Positions 35,189 to 42,997 of a DNA stretch of 64,000 nt are shown here, piece by piece; within the stretch, counting starts at the first letter, position 1, and each line of letters starts with the position of its first letter. The notes under the pieces were generated by a model. The model was not told the DNA's origin. It searched no databases and saw nothing but the letters and a program-made list of their open reading frames with translations. The translations under genes and the position numbers were made by a program. This DNA is from Pararhizobium sp. (GTDB taxonomy: Bacteria > Pseudomonadota > Alphaproteobacteria > Rhizobiales > Rhizobiaceae), in contig JAURWE010000131.1 of assembly GCA_030655075.1 (NCBI GenBank), positions 62,001 through 126,000 of the forward strand, written 5' to 3'.

Positions 35189-35719
35189 TTACACCGTCTC
35201 CCTGCCGAGCAGGATTTTCAATCGCTTGCGTGCCTCATGCACATGCCAGGACACCGTCGCCTCCGAGCAGCCCATGACATCGGCCGCTGCCGCGTGGGTC
35301 AGTCCCTCGGCGTAGACAAGCAGCACCGCGTCGCACTGCTTTTCCGGCAGCGCCCGCACGGCCGCCCAGAGCTCTTCTGCCTGATCGCTGTTGTCATTGG
35401 CGGCTTCCGCCGTGGCAAAGGCCGGATCGGCAACGAAGTTGCCCGCATTGCGCCACTCGCGCGATCGCTTTCGCTGATGGTCGCGGGCCGCATTTAGCGT
35501 CAGCGTATAAAGCCAGGTGCGGAACCGGCTTGTGCCGCGAAAACCCTTGATGGCATTGGCGAGCTTCACGCAGACATCCTGCGCGATATCCTCCGCATCG
35601 CTGACATTGCCCGACCACCGCCAGGCCACCGCATGGACGAACTCATAATGGGCTTCCACCAGAGCGCTGAACGCCCGGCGATCGCCCTGTTGTGCACTTT
35701 CTATCAGTGTCGCGTCCAA
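35189..35719 (-). CDS. ECF-family RNA polymerase sigma factor
   Basis: A 176-residue sigma-70 family ECF factor. Region 2 runs from residue ~8 with ALVEAHYEFVHAVAWRWSGN, DAEDIAQDVCVKL (the polymerase/-10 binding part) and FRTWLYTLTLNAARDHQRKR. Region 4 contains LPEKQCDAVLLVYAEGLTHA and the helix-turn-helix ADVMGCSEATVSWHVHEARK. The start is probably TTG at 35719 with AGGA upstream. It is cotranscribed with the membrane VWA protein, a likely regulator of its activity. Its target genes cannot be read from this window. Confidence 0.93.
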   Translation of the reverse strand: MDATLIESAQQGDRRAFSALVEAHYEFVHAVAWRWSGNVSDAEDIAQDVCVKLANAIKGFRGTSRFRTWLYTLTLNAARDHQRKRSREWRNAGNFVADPAFATAEAANDNSDQAEELWAAVRALPEKQCDAVLLVYAEGLTHAAAADVMGCSEATVSWHVHEARKRLKILLGRETV

Positions 35720-35808
35720 AATCCTGCCCGCTGTTCACATCGTTCAAAGACTAGACGTTTCTCGTCCGGCAATCCTTGGGCGGATTGCAGAAATATTTTC
35801 CGTTCCTC

Positions 35809-36573
35809 TTATTTCGCGATCGTGCCGACGACGGCAATGATCGGCCCCAGCGGGAAAAGCCGGTCGTTGCGGCCGATAACCGGTGCATAGAGGCTGGAAA
35901 TCGAGCCATCGAGAAACAGCGCATTCGGGCAGCCGAGCACGTCGCGATAGAATTCGGCGAAATCGTAGAACCGCACCGGCCCTTCCGACACGGCGAAATG
36001 CACCATGCCATCAGGGCTGAACCCAACACCGTTGCGAATCTTGAAACTGTCGCTGTCGGCCAGGAATTTCGGATGGATCTTCCCGCCGATCACCAGCATC
36101 GGGCCGGACTGGGTCGCAAACTGCGGTTTGAAGCCCGATCTGATATAGGTGGGCGTATCCAGCACCCCGGCCTTGCCCGTGTCGACGAAAAACACACCAT
36201 TCGGCTGCAGATGGAAATTGCCCCAGCCGCTTTTGGTGCTGATCGCCTTGCGCTCCTGCCCTTCTTCGACGAACAGCCCGACCGGCAACAGATCGCTATG
36301 ATACATGCCGCCGTTGACGGCAAAGGCCAGAAACGCGCTGCGGGTGCGCAGATCCTTGCCGAGCGCCCGGAACGACCCATAAGGTGCGCCCGCCTTGTCC
36401 GTGTTGAAGGTGCGAATATCCGCCTTGGCCGGATCGAACGAACAGACCGTGTAGATGTCGTCCTTGTGCGGCACATGGCGGCACTCGGCTTGAGCGCTCA
36501 CCAGTCCGGCAACGAGCGATAGTACCAGCGCGGCCAGAAATTTCAAATTGATCAAGGCGGTCCTCACCTGCAA
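35809..36573 (-). CDS. Secreted phosphodiester glycosidase family protein (DUF2233/NAGPA-like)
   Basis: Exported protein of the NAGPA-like phosphodiester glycosidase family (YigE-like in bacteria). It has an N-terminal hydrophobic signal (LKFLAALVLSLVAGLVSAQA) and then family blocks FAVNGGMYHSDLLPVGLFVE, NGVFFVDTGKAG, QSGPMLVIGGKIHPKF and LFLDGSISSLYAP. The start is unclear: TTG at 36573 gives 254 residues, while TTG at 36552, preceded by GTGAGGACC, would start just before the signal. The substrate in bacteria is not established. Confidence 0.82.
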   Translation of the reverse strand: MQVRTALINLKFLAALVLSLVAGLVSAQAECRHVPHKDDIYTVCSFDPAKADIRTFNTDKAGAPYGSFRALGKDLRTRSAFLAFAVNGGMYHSDLLPVGLFVEEGQERKAISTKSGWGNFHLQPNGVFFVDTGKAGVLDTPTYIRSGFKPQFATQSGPMLVIGGKIHPKFLADSDSFKIRNGVGFSPDGMVHFAVSEGPVRFYDFAEFYRDVLGCPNALFLDGSISSLYAPVIGRNDRLFPLGPIIAVVGTIAK

Positions 36574-36597
36574 ACGGCAAATCAGCGTCGTTCGACA

Positions 36598-37290
36598 TTA
36601 AAGACCGGTGCCGAGCGCCGCCATATGAAACTGCAGCTGCTCCGGACTGTAGCGATAGTCCGCGCCGACAGGACAGGCGGCGCGCGCCAAACAGCCACCG
36701 GTCATGCAGCTGCTTGTCCCCGCCTCCGTTGCCAAATGCGAGCGGCAGGCAGGCACATCGAAGCTTTCAGGCCAAACAGCCTTGACGGGACAGGCCGTAA
36801 GACAGGGCTTGTCACGACAGAGATCGCAGGGATGAGCAGCAGGGGCAGACCCGGTCTGCGGCAGCGGCTGATCGAAGGCGAGTGCGCCGAGATAGCCGTG
36901 CCAGAGGCCGTATTCGGGATGAATAAAAATGCCTAAAGGTGACGGCTGCAAGCCTTCTGCCCGCATCGCCCAGCGCTGGAACGGCTGCCAGGGTGGATCG
37001 GACGGAAAGAAGGCTGTCGCGCCGAATACCGCCGCCACGGGCCGGATGACGGCTTTCGACCAAGTGTCGAGTGGATGGGTAGCCTCCGCATTCGTCCGCC
37101 GCCAGCGCTCGAAGGCCGGCCAGATCGAGCTGCCCGCATGGCCGATGAGGATGATGCTCTTCGCCGCCTCACCCGTGGCCAGCGCCGGCGCCAGCTCCTC
37201 CGCCGCGAAATTCACGGTACCGCGCAAAAAAAGTCCGTGCGGCTGGAGGGCCGCACGGACATCTTGCAACAGCACGGACCCGTCCGTCAT
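36598..37290 (-). CDS. Short QueG-like double [4Fe-4S] protein
   Basis: A 230-residue protein whose C-terminus carries two ferredoxin-type cluster motifs. The first is CDLCRDKPCLTACP (residues ~148-161) and the second has cysteines in CMTGGCLARAACPVG. The N-terminal ~140 residues (IILIGHAGSSIWPAFERW, ...) resemble the short ferredoxin-like relatives of epoxyqueuosine reductase QueG rather than full QueG (~380 residues with a cobalamin domain). ATG at 37290. It lies downstream of the MttB-family gene on the same strand, 110 bases away. An electron-transfer role for corrinoid reduction is plausible (inference). Confidence 0.72.
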   Translation of the reverse strand: MTDGSVLLQDVRAALQPHGLFLRGTVNFAAEELAPALATGEAAKSIILIGHAGSSIWPAFERWRRTNAEATHPLDTWSKAVIRPVAAVFGATAFFPSDPPWQPFQRWAMRAEGLQPSPLGIFIHPEYGLWHGYLGALAFDQPLPQTGSAPAAHPCDLCRDKPCLTACPVKAVWPESFDVPACRSHLATEAGTSSCMTGGCLARAACPVGADYRYSPEQLQFHMAALGTGL

Positions 37291-37400
37291 TTCGGCTTCG
37301 GTCCGTAAAACTTGTTATAGTGCGGGCGCCAGACCTCTTTCTGAATGAGGTCTGCTACCTGCGTTGCACCGCCTTGCTCCCTGGCGTTTTCGGGCTCGCT

Positions 37401-38975
37401 TCAAGTGAAGGCGTCGGGCATCGAATCCTTCTTGGTGGCGATGTAGCTCTTCAGCGCATCGTCGATGGCCGGGTCGAGGTAAGGTGCTTCGTAAAGCTCG
37501 AGCCAACTGCGGGCGAGTGCATTGGCCCGCTGCTCGATGCGCTTTTCCCCTTCGATTTCCCACTGTTCGTAGGAGTTGTTGTCGGCCAGTGCCGAGCGGT
37601 AGAAGGCCGTCTGGAAATGCGCCTGCGTGTGCGCGCAGCCCAGATAATGGCTGCCGGGACCGACTTCGCGGATGGCGTCGAGCGCCTGCGCGTCTTCGGA
37701 CAGATCGATGCCCTGGGCCAGCTTCTGCATCATGCCGAGCTGATCCTGGTCGATCATGAACTTCTCATAGGACGAAACGAGACCGCCTTCGAGCCAGCCG
37801 GCCGCATGCAACACGAAATTCGTGCCGGCCAAGAGCGTCATGTTGATCGTGTTGGCCGATTCGTGGGCTGCCTGCGCATCGGGAACCTTCGAGCCGCAGA
37901 GCGAACCGCCGGTGCGGAACGGAATGCCGAGGCGGCGGGCAAGCTGGGCGGCGCCGTAGGAGACCAGCGACGGCTCCGGCGAACCGAAGGTCGGCGCGCC
38001 CGACTGCATCGAGATCGAGGCGGCGAACGTGCCAAACAGCACCGGCGCACCCTTGCGGATCAGCTGCGTGAAGGCGGCACCGGCCAGAACTTCGGCCAGA
38101 ATCTGCGTCAGCGTACCGGCAACCGTGACCGGGCTCATGGCGCCCGACAGGATGAACGGCGAAACGACACAGGCCTGGTTGTGGCGGGCATAGACCTTCA
38201 GCGCGCCGACCATGGTTTCGTCGAAGACCATCGGTGAGTTGGCATTGATCAGGTTGAGCGTCACGCAATTGTTCTCGACGAACTCGTCGCCGAACACCAG
38301 CTTGGCCATGGCGATCGTGTCTTCAGCGCGCTCGGGCGCCGTCACCGAGCCCATGAATGGCTTGTCGGAATATTTTATGTGGCTGTAGACCATGTCGAGA
38401 TGGCGCTTGTTGACCGGCACATCGACCGGCTCGCAGACCGTGCCGCCCGACGAATGGATCGACGGCGCCATATAGGCGAGCTTCACGAAATTGCGGAAAT
38501 CCTCGATCGTCGCATAACGGCGAACGCCTTCAAGGTCGCGCACGAAGGGAGGTCCGTAGACCGGTGCGAAACAGGTGGCCTTGCCGCCGATCGTGACGTT
38601 GCGTTCCGGGTTGCGGGCATGCCAGGTGAAGCTCGACGGCGCGGTCTTCAGAAGCTCGCGGCACAGGCCCTTGGGGAAATGCACGCGTTCGCCGCGCACA
38701 TCGGCGCCGGCCTGGCGCCACAGCTCAAGCGCTTCCGGGTCTTCGCGAAACTCGATGCCGATTTCTTCAAGGATCAGATCGGCGTTGCGCTCGATCAGCG
38801 CCAGGCCCTCTTCGTCGAGAACCTCGTATTCCTTGATCTTGCGGGTGATGAAGGGCAACGATGGGCCGGGACCGCCACCGGTGCGCGAGGCACGGCGGGC
38901 AGCAGCACCCCGGCCTTCGCCGCGCGACCGGCGGCCGCCGGTTTCGCCTTCGGTCTGTTCAACAATATCGGTCAT
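37401..38975 (-). CDS. MttB-family (COG5598) corrinoid-dependent methyltransferase, non-pyrrolysine type
   Basis: A 524-residue member of the trimethylamine methyltransferase superfamily. After a basic, low-complexity N-terminal tail (~40 residues) come the barrel motifs: YEVLDEEGLALIERNADLIL, IGIEFREDPEAL, FAPVYGPPFVRDLEGVRRY, SGAMSPVTVAGTLTQILAE and FGSPEPSLVSYGAAQLARR. There is no in-frame amber codon, so no pyrrolysine, unlike MttB of methanogens and like the glycine betaine methyltransferase MtgB of Desulfitobacterium. It would demethylate a quaternary amine and give the methyl group to the divergently encoded corrinoid protein. The ATG at 38975 has GAGG nine bases upstream. The substrate (glycine betaine, proline betaine, carnitine) is not settled. 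Confidence 0.9.
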   Translation of the reverse strand: MTDIVEQTEGETGGRRSRGEGRGAAARRASRTGGGPGPSLPFITRKIKEYEVLDEEGLALIERNADLILEEIGIEFREDPEALELWRQAGADVRGERVHFPKGLCRELLKTAPSSFTWHARNPERNVTIGGKATCFAPVYGPPFVRDLEGVRRYATIEDFRNFVKLAYMAPSIHSSGGTVCEPVDVPVNKRHLDMVYSHIKYSDKPFMGSVTAPERAEDTIAMAKLVFGDEFVENNCVTLNLINANSPMVFDETMVGALKVYARHNQACVVSPFILSGAMSPVTVAGTLTQILAEVLAGAAFTQLIRKGAPVLFGTFAASISMQSGAPTFGSPEPSLVSYGAAQLARRLGIPFRTGGSLCGSKVPDAQAAHESANTINMTLLAGTNFVLHAAGWLEGGLVSSYEKFMIDQDQLGMMQKLAQGIDLSEDAQALDAIREVGPGSHYLGCAHTQAHFQTAFYRSALADNNSYEQWEIEGEKRIEQRANALARSWLELYEAPYLDPAIDDALKSYIATKKDSMPDAFT

Positions 38976-39434
38976 ATCGGTCAATCCTCGCTCCCGTGCA
39001 ATCGCTGCACTTGTCATTCGCAACCATGCTACCAACAGGCCAAGTCTGGGCGGTTCTTTATGCGCCACCAAGTGGCGCAGGTCGGACACCGGCTGACCCA
39101 CGCGCTTTTTAAGGCCGGAGCCGGCACCCGCAAACGGGCACGAATTGCCGTTGGGCCAAGCAAACCAGTGGCGATAATCTGTTGTTTTTGTTAAACACCT
39201 TCGGCTAGAAAGAGGCAAGCATCTGCGGTCGTCGTTTTTCATCGCATGCAGCGTCGCTTTCGAAAAGGGTTTTCCGCCGCAACGGGACTAACGTGGCGGA
39301 CGGAGCAATGCCGGGAGGCGCCTTGCCACCGCCATGGACGACACGCGACGACGCTCAGCCGTGGCAAAGCTTTATTGACAGATGCGCATTGGCGGGACCA
39401 TGTTTGATCCGCCGCAGGAACCGAGGAAACCATC
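38976..39434. promoter_or_regulatory. Divergent control region between the MttB-family and corrinoid-protein genes
   Basis: 459 gene-free bases shared by the minus-strand methyltransferase and the plus-strand corrinoid protein. An AT-rich patch at 39178-39200 (TTGTTTTTGTTAAACACC) is the best promoter candidate. No B12 box or obvious long palindrome was seen. A shared regulator site is expected here, because both products act together. Confidence 0.5.
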
Positions 39435-40130
39435 ATGGCCGACGACGACATCATTCTGGAAGATCTCTCCGACGAAGAGCTTGTGCAACAGATGCACGAC
39501 GACCTTTACGATGGACTGAAGGAAGAAATCGAAGACGCAACCAACATTCTGCTGGCGCGCGGCTGGGTGCCTTACGACATCCTGACCCAGGCGCTTGTCG
39601 AAGGCATGCGCATCGTCGGCGTCGATTTCCGCGACGGCATCCTCTTCGTTCCGGAAGTTCTGCTGTCGGCCAACGCCATGAAGGCCGGCATGTTCATCCT
39701 GCGTCCGCTGCTCGCCGCCACCGGCGCGCCGAAGCAGGGCAAGATGGTCATCGGCACCGTCAAGGGCGACATTCACGACATCGGCAAGAACCTCGTCGGC
39801 ATGATGATGGAAGGGGCCGGCTTCGACGTCATCGACCTCGGCATCAACAACCCGGTCGAGAACTATCTCGAAGCCATCGAACGCGAACAGCCCGACATCC
39901 TCGGCATGTCCGCCCTTCTGACGACGACCATGCCCTACATGAAGGTCGTGATCGACACGATGAAGGAAAAGGGTATGCGCGACGACTATGTCATTCTCGT
40001 TGGTGGCGCGCCGCTCAACGAAGAGTTCGGCAAGGCCGTTGGCGCCGATGCCTATTGCCGCGATGCGGCCGTGGCCGTCGAAACCGCCAAGGACTTCATG
40101 AAGCGCAAGCACAATCAGATGTCGGCCTGA
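39435..40130 (+). CDS. Corrinoid (B12-binding) methyl-carrier protein, MtbC/MtgC type
   Basis: A 231-residue two-domain corrinoid protein like MttC, MtbC and MtgC. Residues ~10-95 form the helical cap (EDATNILLARGWVPYDILTQ). The cobalamin-binding Rossmann domain follows, with the DxHxxG motif GDIHDIGKN (His114 as the lower cobalt ligand), IDLGINNPVENY, SALLTTTMPYMK and ILVGGAPLNEEF. It would shuttle the methyl group from the MttB-family protein (divergent, 459 bases away) to the methyl-THF enzyme at 44799. Start ATG at 39435 with GAGGAA upstream. Confidence 0.95.
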   Translation: MADDDIILEDLSDEELVQQMHDDLYDGLKEEIEDATNILLARGWVPYDILTQALVEGMRIVGVDFRDGILFVPEVLLSANAMKAGMFILRPLLAATGAPKQGKMVIGTVKGDIHDIGKNLVGMMMEGAGFDVIDLGINNPVENYLEAIEREQPDILGMSALLTTTMPYMKVVIDTMKEKGMRDDYVILVGGAPLNEEFGKAVGADAYCRDAAVAVETAKDFMKRKHNQMSA

Positions 40131-40142
40131 TCGACATAAAAA

Positions 40143-40176
40143 AAGACCGGCCGGAGCATTTGCCCCGACCGGTCTT
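40143..40176 (-). terminator. Intrinsic terminator for the minus-strand lipoprotein gene
   Basis: AAGACCGG (40143-40150) pairs with CCGGTCTT (40169-40176). On the minus strand the hairpin is followed by a run of seven T residues. It lies just after the corrinoid-protein stop and may act weakly in the plus direction too. Confidence 0.8.
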
Positions 40177-40186
40177 CATACCAATA

Positions 40187-40345
40187 TCAGTTTGCGGAAT
40201 TGGCGACGGAACGGCCAGCGTCCTGCGTCGCATTGACGGTGTTGGCGGCATCGCGGCCGACGCCACGGATGGTATTGCCACAGGCGCTGAGGGCTGCAAG
40301 CGCGGCGACAACGATGACGGCCTTCGCAAAAATCTTCGGGTTCAT
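40187..40345 (-). CDS. Entericidin A/B-family small lipoprotein
   Basis: A 52-residue protein, MNPKIFAKAVIVVAALAALS then ACGNTIRGVGRDAANTVNAT. It has an N-terminal signal and a lipobox ending LSAC (Cys22), followed by the short G-rich, helix-forming entericidin body. It should be anchored in a membrane by lipid. ATG at 40345. It is encoded against the direction of the C1 cluster, between the corrinoid protein and the DUF1638 gene, with its own terminator. The role of entericidin-type lipoproteins in rhizobia is unclear. Confidence 0.85.
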   Translation of the reverse strand: MNPKIFAKAVIVVAALAALSACGNTIRGVGRDAANTVNATQDAGRSVANSAN

Positions 40346-40383
40346 GACGGGATTCCTTTATCGTGGCTCTGGGTAAAAATGTG

Positions 40384-41037
40384 ATGCGAAATTCACCACC
40401 GGACGCAGAACGCGCGAACCCGGAAAAGGTTCACGTGCCGGACAAGGTTCACGTGATTGCCTGCGGCGCCATTGCCCGCGAAATCCTCGCCATCTGCCAG
40501 ACCTCCCGCCTGCCCCATATCGCGCTCACCTGTCTTCCCGCCATCTGGCACAACACGCCAGACAAGATCGTGCCCGGCCTCGAGGCGGAAATCGTCCGGC
40601 TGAGGGCAGAGGGTGCCGAAAAGATCTACATCGCCTACGCCGATTGCGGCACAGGCGGCATGCTCGACAGGCTCTGCGAACGGCAGAATGTCCGACGTAT
40701 TCCCGGACCGCACTGTTATTCCTTCTTCGCCGGCAACGAAGCGTTCGACGCCCGCTGGAGCGAAGACCTCACCGCCTTCTTCCTCACCGATTTTCTCGCC
40801 CGCCAGTTCGAGGCCTTCGTCGTCGAACCGCTCGGCCTCGACCGCCATCCGGAACTGCGCGACATGTATTTCGGCCACTATACCAAGCTGATCTATTTCT
40901 CGCAGGCCGAAGACCCGGACCTGCAGAAAAAAGCGCTGGCCGCCGCCGAATTTCTCGGACTTGAGTACGAATACCGCTTCACCGGCTACGGCGATCTCGC
41001 CAGTGAAATCGTCAATGCCGGGACCGGAAAAATGTGA
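40384..41037 (+). CDS. DUF1638 protein
   Basis: A 217-residue DUF1638 protein (224 if the GTG at 40363 is used). Visible blocks are VHVIACGAIAREILAICQTS, LTCLPAIWHNTPDKIVPGLE, IYIAYADCGTGGMLDRLCER and PHCYSFFAGNEAFDARW. Conserved Cys residues (in IACG, LTCLP, ADCGTGG, PHCY) suggest a metal or corrinoid-handling site, but no function is known. In other genomes this family travels with MttB-like methyltransferases (from memory). It sits between the corrinoid-protein gene and the folate enzymes. Confidence 0.85.
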   Translation: MRNSPPDAERANPEKVHVPDKVHVIACGAIAREILAICQTSRLPHIALTCLPAIWHNTPDKIVPGLEAEIVRLRAEGAEKIYIAYADCGTGGMLDRLCERQNVRRIPGPHCYSFFAGNEAFDARWSEDLTAFFLTDFLARQFEAFVVEPLGLDRHPELRDMYFGHYTKLIYFSQAEDPDLQKKALAAAEFLGLEYEYRFTGYGDLASEIVNAGTGKM

Positions 41038-41143
41038 TTGGGCCTGTTGCGGCTTTTGCAACCACAGAACCGGCACGCCTTAAGGGCTTGATAAGCGCCC
41101 TGTAGCAGAATGGGGTCAATCAAGAACCCTAAAAGGCCGGTCC

Positions 41144-41788
41144 ATGACAGATTTCGCCATCACAGATCTCAATGCCGAACCGGCTGTGGAGAAACAGCGT
41201 CCGCGCCACCTGTCGGAATTGCTGCGTGATCTGGCGCTGGCGGCCGGGCCGAAAATCACCGTCAATGAGATCGCCGAGGCTATGAAGGATCGCTCCTTTG
41301 GTGCCTTTCTGGTCGTCTTCGCCCTTCCCAATCTCATTCCGCTGCCGCCTGGCGCCACCGTCATTCTCGGCCTGCCGCTGGTGTTCATCGCCTGGCAGAT
41401 GATGACCTCCCGCAGCACGACGATCTGGCTGCCGGCAAGGATTGGCAACCATGCCTTCGAGACCGCCTCCTTCGCGCTGATCGTCACGCGCATCACGCCC
41501 TGGCTGAAACGCGCCGAGACCCTGGTGAAGCCAAGGTTCTGGTTCATCCGCAACCGGCTGGCCGAACGGCTGCTCGGCTTTCTCGCTCTCGTCCTGGCCA
41601 CGGTGGTCTTTCTGCCGATCCCCTTCGGCAACTGGCTGCCGGCCTTTTCGCTTGCTATCATTGGCTTTGCTCTGACCGAGCGCGACGGCGCCAGCCTGCT
41701 GGCCGGGATCGTCATCGCGCTTGGCTCGCTCGTGGTCGCCGCAGCCGTCGTTGCCGCCGCCGGCACGCTGCTGACACTCATCATTTGA
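41144..41788 (+). CDS. ExoD-family membrane protein
   Basis: A 214-residue protein of the exopolysaccharide synthesis ExoD family. It has a soluble N-terminus with KITVNEIAEAMKDRSFGAFL and four or so hydrophobic segments (VVFALPNLIPLPPGATVILG, LLGFLALVLATVVFLPIPFG, AGIVIALGSLVVAAAVVAAA). ExoD mutants in S. meliloti are affected in exopolysaccharide and alkaline sensitivity, but the biochemical role is unknown. It ends 14 bases before the formyltransferase-fold gene. Confidence 0.9.
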   Translation: MTDFAITDLNAEPAVEKQRPRHLSELLRDLALAAGPKITVNEIAEAMKDRSFGAFLVVFALPNLIPLPPGATVILGLPLVFIAWQMMTSRSTTIWLPARIGNHAFETASFALIVTRITPWLKRAETLVKPRFWFIRNRLAERLLGFLALVLATVVFLPIPFGNWLPAFSLAIIGFALTERDGASLLAGIVIALGSLVVAAAVVAAAGTLLTLII

Positions 41789-41802
41789 TCCGGACCCGCC
41801 GC

Positions 41803-42582
41803 ATGAACCGAGAACGCCATTCAGGCCACGTCGTCGTCGTCACAGCCGGCGGGCAGAACCCGCAGGTGATGATCAACGCCCTGAAAGCGCAGTTTTCCAA
41901 TCTCACCGTCCTGCTCGAAGATCCCGAATCCAGGGCGGTCTTCCTGAAGCGCCGCATGCGCAGGCTGGGGATCATCCAGACGGCCGGCCAGTTCGCCACC
42001 ATGACGTTTTCGAAATTCGGCAAACGTTTCGCGGCCAGACGCGCCGGAGAAATCATCCGGGACCATGGCCTGTCGGCAGCGACAGACCCCACAATTCCTG
42101 TCGTCAAAATCCATTCGATCAACGACCTGCCGGCCGTCCAGACGATCACGGCGCTGGCGCCAGATGTCGTTTTCCTGATCAGCTGCCGCATGCTGAAGGT
42201 CAATACGCTGGCAGCCATGCCCTGCCCGGTCATCAACTTCCACGCCGGCATCAACCCGCAATATCGTGGTCTGATGGGCGGCTACTGGGCGCTTGTGAAC
42301 GACGACGCGGCCAATTTCGGCGCCACGGTGCATCTGGTCGATCCCGGCGTCGATACGGGTGACGTTCTCTACCAGTCACGCATGACGCCGTCCAAAAGCG
42401 ACACGATGCTGACCTACCCGCTGCTGCAAACGGCGGCATCGACCGGGATCGCCGTCCAGGCTATCTCCGACGCCTTGAACGGCACGCTAAGTCCTGTAAA
42501 AACCTCCGGTTCGTCGCAACAGTGGTATCATCCGCCGCTCTGGACCTGGCTGTGGAACGGCGTTTTCCGGCATATCTGGTAG
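41803..42582 (+). CDS. Formyltransferase-fold protein
   Basis: A 259-residue protein of the formyltransferase N-terminal family (10-formyl-THF dependent; GART/FMT fold). The core has PDVVFLISCRMLK, the active-site block VINFHAGINPQYRG (Asn-x-His typical of the family) and HLVDPGVDTGDVLYQ. The 80-residue N-terminal part with RMRRLGIIQTAGQFA is typical of formyltransferases acting on sugars or small amines rather than tRNA. The ATG at 41803 is chosen; a TTG at 41785 overlaps the exoD stop. It may formylate a surface sugar, or take part in C1 metabolism given its place in the cluster. Confidence 0.82.
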   Translation: MNRERHSGHVVVVTAGGQNPQVMINALKAQFSNLTVLLEDPESRAVFLKRRMRRLGIIQTAGQFATMTFSKFGKRFAARRAGEIIRDHGLSAATDPTIPVVKIHSINDLPAVQTITALAPDVVFLISCRMLKVNTLAAMPCPVINFHAGINPQYRGLMGGYWALVNDDAANFGATVHLVDPGVDTGDVLYQSRMTPSKSDTMLTYPLLQTAASTGIAVQAISDALNGTLSPVKTSGSSQQWYHPPLWTWLWNGVFRHIW

Positions 42583-42694
42583 ATATCTTTTTCCTCACGC
42601 GGCAACGTCGCTTTTAAACACGGCGCGCGTCGTGGCAAGGTGAGCCACATGGGCGCGACATGCGCATTGTCGGGTTTAGAGGAGACAGCATTTC

Positions 42695-42997
42695 ATGGCA
42701 GACCGGATTATCGTCTTTTGGCGCGACATACCCGCCCAGGTCATCATCAAGCAGGGCCGCAAGACCGCCAAGCGTGAACTGTCGCTGCGCTTCACCGAGG
42801 CGATCGACATGGCGGCCATGCGCACCGGTGCCGCCGAATCCGGCGATTATCTCGCCGAATGGCGCAAGGCCGATCCGACCCCGGTTTCGGACGATCTCGA
42901 AGCCGAAGCCGACAAGGCCGCAGCCGAACTCGAAGAGGCCTATGATCGCGACCGGCTGGTGGCGCTGGTCAAGTCCGGAGGCAAGGACAATGGCTGA
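42695..42997 (+). CDS. Small 'virulence factor' family protein (PF13769-like)
   Basis: A 100-residue soluble protein starting MADRIIVFWRDIPAQVIIKQ, then KTAKRELSLRFTEAIDMAAM and YLAEWRKADP, the pattern of the small conserved protein annotated as 'virulence factor' in Rhizobiales. No biochemical function is known. The last 8 bases overlap the MetV-like gene, so the two are translationally coupled, which ties it to methyl-THF metabolism rather than to virulence (inference). A 112-base gap upstream may contain a promoter. Confidence 0.8.
   Translation: MADRIIVFWRDIPAQVIIKQGRKTAKRELSLRFTEAIDMAAMRTGAAESGDYLAEWRKADPTPVSDDLEAEADKAAAELEEAYDRDRLVALVKSGGKDNG

Noticed and set aside
37401..38975. Pyrrolysine-containing MttB
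   Set aside because: The reading frame has no internal amber codon and no pyl genes are visible, so it is the non-Pyl branch.
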